Source of the DNA: Thiomonas sp. X19
Lineage (GTDB): Bacteria > Pseudomonadota > Gammaproteobacteria > Burkholderiales > Burkholderiaceae_C
Assembly (NCBI RefSeq): GCF_900089495.1
Contig: NZ_LT605203.1
Span: forward strand, 3,769,739 to 3,784,921
DNA length: 15,183 nucleotides
Reading direction: 5' to 3'
Shown here: piece after piece, positions 13,802 to 15,183 of the stretch
Layout of the letters: each line of letters opens with the position of its first letter
Numbering within the stretch: the stretch's first letter is position 1
Notes under the pieces: model-generated
Seen by the model: the letters and a program-made list of their open reading frames with translations, nothing else
What the model was told of the DNA's origin: nothing
Databases searched by the model: none
Program-made: the position numbers and the translations under genes

Positions 13802-14152
13802 TCAAGCCGCCTTGCTGTGCCGCTCGCCGCGCGGCGCAGGCTTGGCTGGCGCCACCTCCCGCAGCATCGCCTCGCGCAGGATGGCGTTGATCTTGGTCTG
13901 GTAACCGCGCCCCTTGGACTTGAGCCACAGCAGCACGTCCGAGTCCACGCGCACCGTGGTCGGCGTCTTGGTGGGCTTGTAGAACGGGTTGCGCACCGCG
14001 TTCTTCCAGAACGCATCCCCCAGCGCCGGGATGTCGCTGACATCGATACCGCTGTCAGGCTTCGCCGCCAGGGCCTCCAGTTCCTTGCGCTGCCTGGCGG
14101 TCAGCGGCGGCAGCTTGGCCAGGTCCACGGCATGTTTAACCATTTTGCTCAT
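13802..14152 (-). CDS. brnA: BrnA-type antitoxin
   Basis: This 116-residue protein is the antitoxin of a type II BrnT/BrnA pair. Its C-terminal half (NPFYKPTKTPTTVRVDSDVLLWLKSKGRGYQTKINAILREAML) is the family's DNA-binding ribbon-helix-helix region: the TTVRVDSDVL strand, then two helices. The N-terminal half (LPPLTARQRKELEALAAKPDSGIDVSDIPAL) is the usual toxin-contacting part. The ATG at 14152 lies inside the end of brnT (17-bp overlap) with GGAAAG upstream; ATG 14143 is an alternative. BrnA proteins bind the toxin and repress the shared promoter. It ends four bases from the integrase stop. Confidence 0.9.
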   Translation of the reverse strand: MSKMVKHAVDLAKLPPLTARQRKELEALAAKPDSGIDVSDIPALGDAFWKNAVRNPFYKPTKTPTTVRVDSDVLLWLKSKGRGYQTKINAILREAMLREVAPAKPAPRGERHSKAA

Positions 14153-14429
14153 AGTCTTTCCTTTCCTTCGGGTCGGCGCGCCGGGCCGAGATGATGCGGA
14201 TGACCTCGGTGCCATCGTCCTCGTTGCGCACGGTGTGCGCCACCACGAGCAACACATAGCCCTCCACCACGCCAATGGTGATCCACCTTGGCTCACCGCC
14301 TTCGATGCGGTCCTGGTTGGACGATGCGAGCGGGTCGGCAAACACGCGCATGGCCGTCTCGAAGCGCACCCCATGCTTGCGCAGGTTGGCCAGCGCCTTG
14401 GCGGGGTCCCATTCGAATTTGGTGAGCAT
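14136..14429 (-). CDS. brnT: BrnT-type toxin (ribonuclease)
   Basis: The protein has 97 residues, normal for PF04365. Family signatures are FEWDPAKALANLRKHGVRFETAMRVFADP at the N-terminus, VEGYVLLVVAHTVRNEDDGTEVIRIISARRA in the middle, and ERKDYE at the end. BrnT is a RelE-like ribonuclease that blocks translation when free of BrnA. Residues matched to the family include the HT (near 65) and RIISAR (near 78) segments. The gene order toxin then antitoxin, with overlap, is the standard BrnTA layout. In an integrated element the pair probably stabilises the element, which is inference. Confidence 0.92.
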   Translation of the reverse strand: MLTKFEWDPAKALANLRKHGVRFETAMRVFADPLASSNQDRIEGGEPRWITIGVVEGYVLLVVAHTVRNEDDGTEVIRIISARRADPKERKDYEQNG

Positions 14430-14459
14430 GCGAATATGTTAGTACAAATTTGCCTGCTT
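14430..14459 (-). promoter_or_regulatory. brnTA promoter/operator region
   Basis: The 30-bp gap before brnT is AT-rich in a GC-rich setting. It contains the dyad TGT-TAGT-ACA (14437-14446). TATTCG lies just before the ATG, so transcription may give a nearly leaderless message. BrnA is known to repress its own operon through inverted repeats; that this dyad is the site is inferred. Confidence 0.4.
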
Positions 14460-14918
14460 TCAATCTTCGCTCGGCAGCATGATCGTGATGACCGGCTCGC
14501 CTGCGTCGCCAGGTCCGACCTGCAGCTTGAGCGTGGCCAGGCGGGGACGAACGCCCCGGCCATCGCGCGGGATGCGCAAGACTTGAAACAAGATCGGGTC
14601 GCGGCCATCGTGCCCACGGCGCAGGCCTGCGCGGATCGCACGCGATGCCATCCACACGACATCCCAAAGCCTGCCGCTCTCGCTCTGCCAGCACGCCCCG
14701 CCACCCTTGCGCTTGTCGTCGGCGTCGGTCCAAGCGCAGGCGTCGGCCCACGCGGCGGATGTGAGGGCCACGGGCCACACGATGCCGGCCTCGCGTGCGG
14801 TGGTGCTGACATCGATCAGCATGCCGTCCTCGATGGCTTGCGCGCGGGTGTAGGTGTGGATGGGTTCGCCGAAGATTTCTTGCATGGCGTCGGTGCGGGT
14901 GATGGTTGCTGCGGTCAT
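14460..14918 (-). CDS. DUF6573-like protein of mobile elements
   Basis: The product has 152 residues from the ATG at 14918, which has AGGAG eight bases upstream. The N-terminal segment IFGEPIHTYTRAQAIEDGMLIDVSTTAREAG is the hallmark of the DUF6573 family, and the conserved tail ends in DAGEPVITIMLPSED. The middle has GRLWDVVWMASRAIR and DPILFQVLRIPRDGR. The function is unknown. Such proteins are frequent on plasmids, conjugative elements and other islands, near replication or transfer genes, which agrees with its place in a tRNA-integrated element. It lies 30 bp upstream of brnT on the same strand. Confidence 0.75.
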   Translation of the reverse strand: MTAATITRTDAMQEIFGEPIHTYTRAQAIEDGMLIDVSTTAREAGIVWPVALTSAAWADACAWTDADDKRKGGGACWQSESGRLWDVVWMASRAIRAGLRRGHDGRDPILFQVLRIPRDGRGVRPRLATLKLQVGPGDAGEPVITIMLPSED

Positions 14919-14946
14919 GGTGTGTGCTCCTGCGTGGTTGCGTGGA

Positions 14947-15183
14947 TCAGTAGATGCGGACAAAGAGAGCCTTGCGCATCGGCTTGCTGTCGTCGTATCC
15001 GAAATAGGCTTTCAGGCCGTGCCCGATGTCGCGCGTGTCGCCGACGGTCACCGGCTCATGCGGGCCGTTGAACCAGCGCAGCACCTCGTCGACGTCGTGC
15101 GCCTGGGCTGCCTCTGCCGTGATGAAGAACTCACCGCTCAGGTAGTGCTTGTGCAGGGTTGCCTCCGGGATTTGCACATCTGC
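14947..15183 (-). CDS. Hypothetical protein, 5' end beyond window
   Basis: The minus-strand frame is open from the window edge to TGA at 14947-14949. A GTG at 15177 (VQIPEATLHKHYL) could start it, but no ribosome binding site can be assessed and the frame stays open before it, so the true start is probably outside. The 78 visible residues are a small soluble protein with LSGEFFITAEAAQAHDVDEVLRWFN and a final strand KALFVRIY. I do not recognise the family. It precedes the DUF6573-like gene on the same strand by 28 bp and may share its transcript as island cargo. Confidence 0.6.
   Translation of the reverse strand, partial: ADVQIPEATLHKHYLSGEFFITAEAAQAHDVDEVLRWFNGPHEPVTVGDTRDIGHGLKAYFGYDDSKPMRKALFVRIY

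Noticed and set aside
1..15183. CRISPR array or tandem repeats
   Set aside because: No regularly spaced direct repeats were seen; the only repeats are IS and MITE ends.

Overview
The window is GC-rich chromosomal DNA. Its gene content (a four-gene Mla/MCE-type lipid transport operon, an orphan GspE/PilB-type ATPase, an NhaR-like LysR regulator, a family-6 type uracil/deoxyinosine DNA glycosylase) points to a betaproteobacterium, most likely in the Burkholderiales. Thiomonas is one candidate, but nothing here fixes the genus.

Left part (1-2.8 kb): two insertion sequences lie end to end. An IS1380-family element (4-1717, perfect 13-bp terminal inverted repeats) abuts an IS30-family element (about 1718-2808). 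The right end of the IS30 element cuts into the 3' end of a small membrane-protein gene, leaving a remnant at 2776-3051. Next come an HPF/RaiA-like ribosome-associated protein gene on the minus strand and an NhaR-like regulator on the plus strand, divergent across an AT-rich 128-bp gap with a perfect 12-bp palindrome.

Middle (4.7-10.7 kb, all minus strand): a retrograde lipid transport operon reads permease (with N-terminal STAS-like extension), ATPase, MCE substrate-binding protein, auxiliary lipoprotein; the last two overlap by ATGA. Upstream of it are a 31-residue putative secreted peptide and a complete GspE-type ATPase gene. A 158-bp, almost wholly palindromic, MITE-like element sits exactly on the ATPase stop codon, flanked by TCA duplications.

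Right-middle (10.7-12.4 kb): an IS5-family element of 1219 bp (16-bp perfect terminal repeats, TGA duplication) has inserted into the last codons of the DNA glycosylase gene, between it and the ATPase gene. Its transposase is split by one extra C. This element and the MITE share the terminal octamer GAGGGTGT and the same target pentamer (CTCAG/CTGAG).

Right end (12.6 kb to the edge): the 5' half of a tRNA-Gly(CCC) gene stops inside the anticodon loop. What follows is the end of an integrated element: a tyrosine recombinase, a BrnT/BrnA toxin-antitoxin pair convergent with it, a DUF6573-type protein of the sort carried by plasmids and ICEs, and a hypothetical gene running off the window. The element continues beyond the window, so its other end and the fate of the 3' half of the tRNA cannot be seen. 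I found no CRISPR array, rRNA or complete tRNA.
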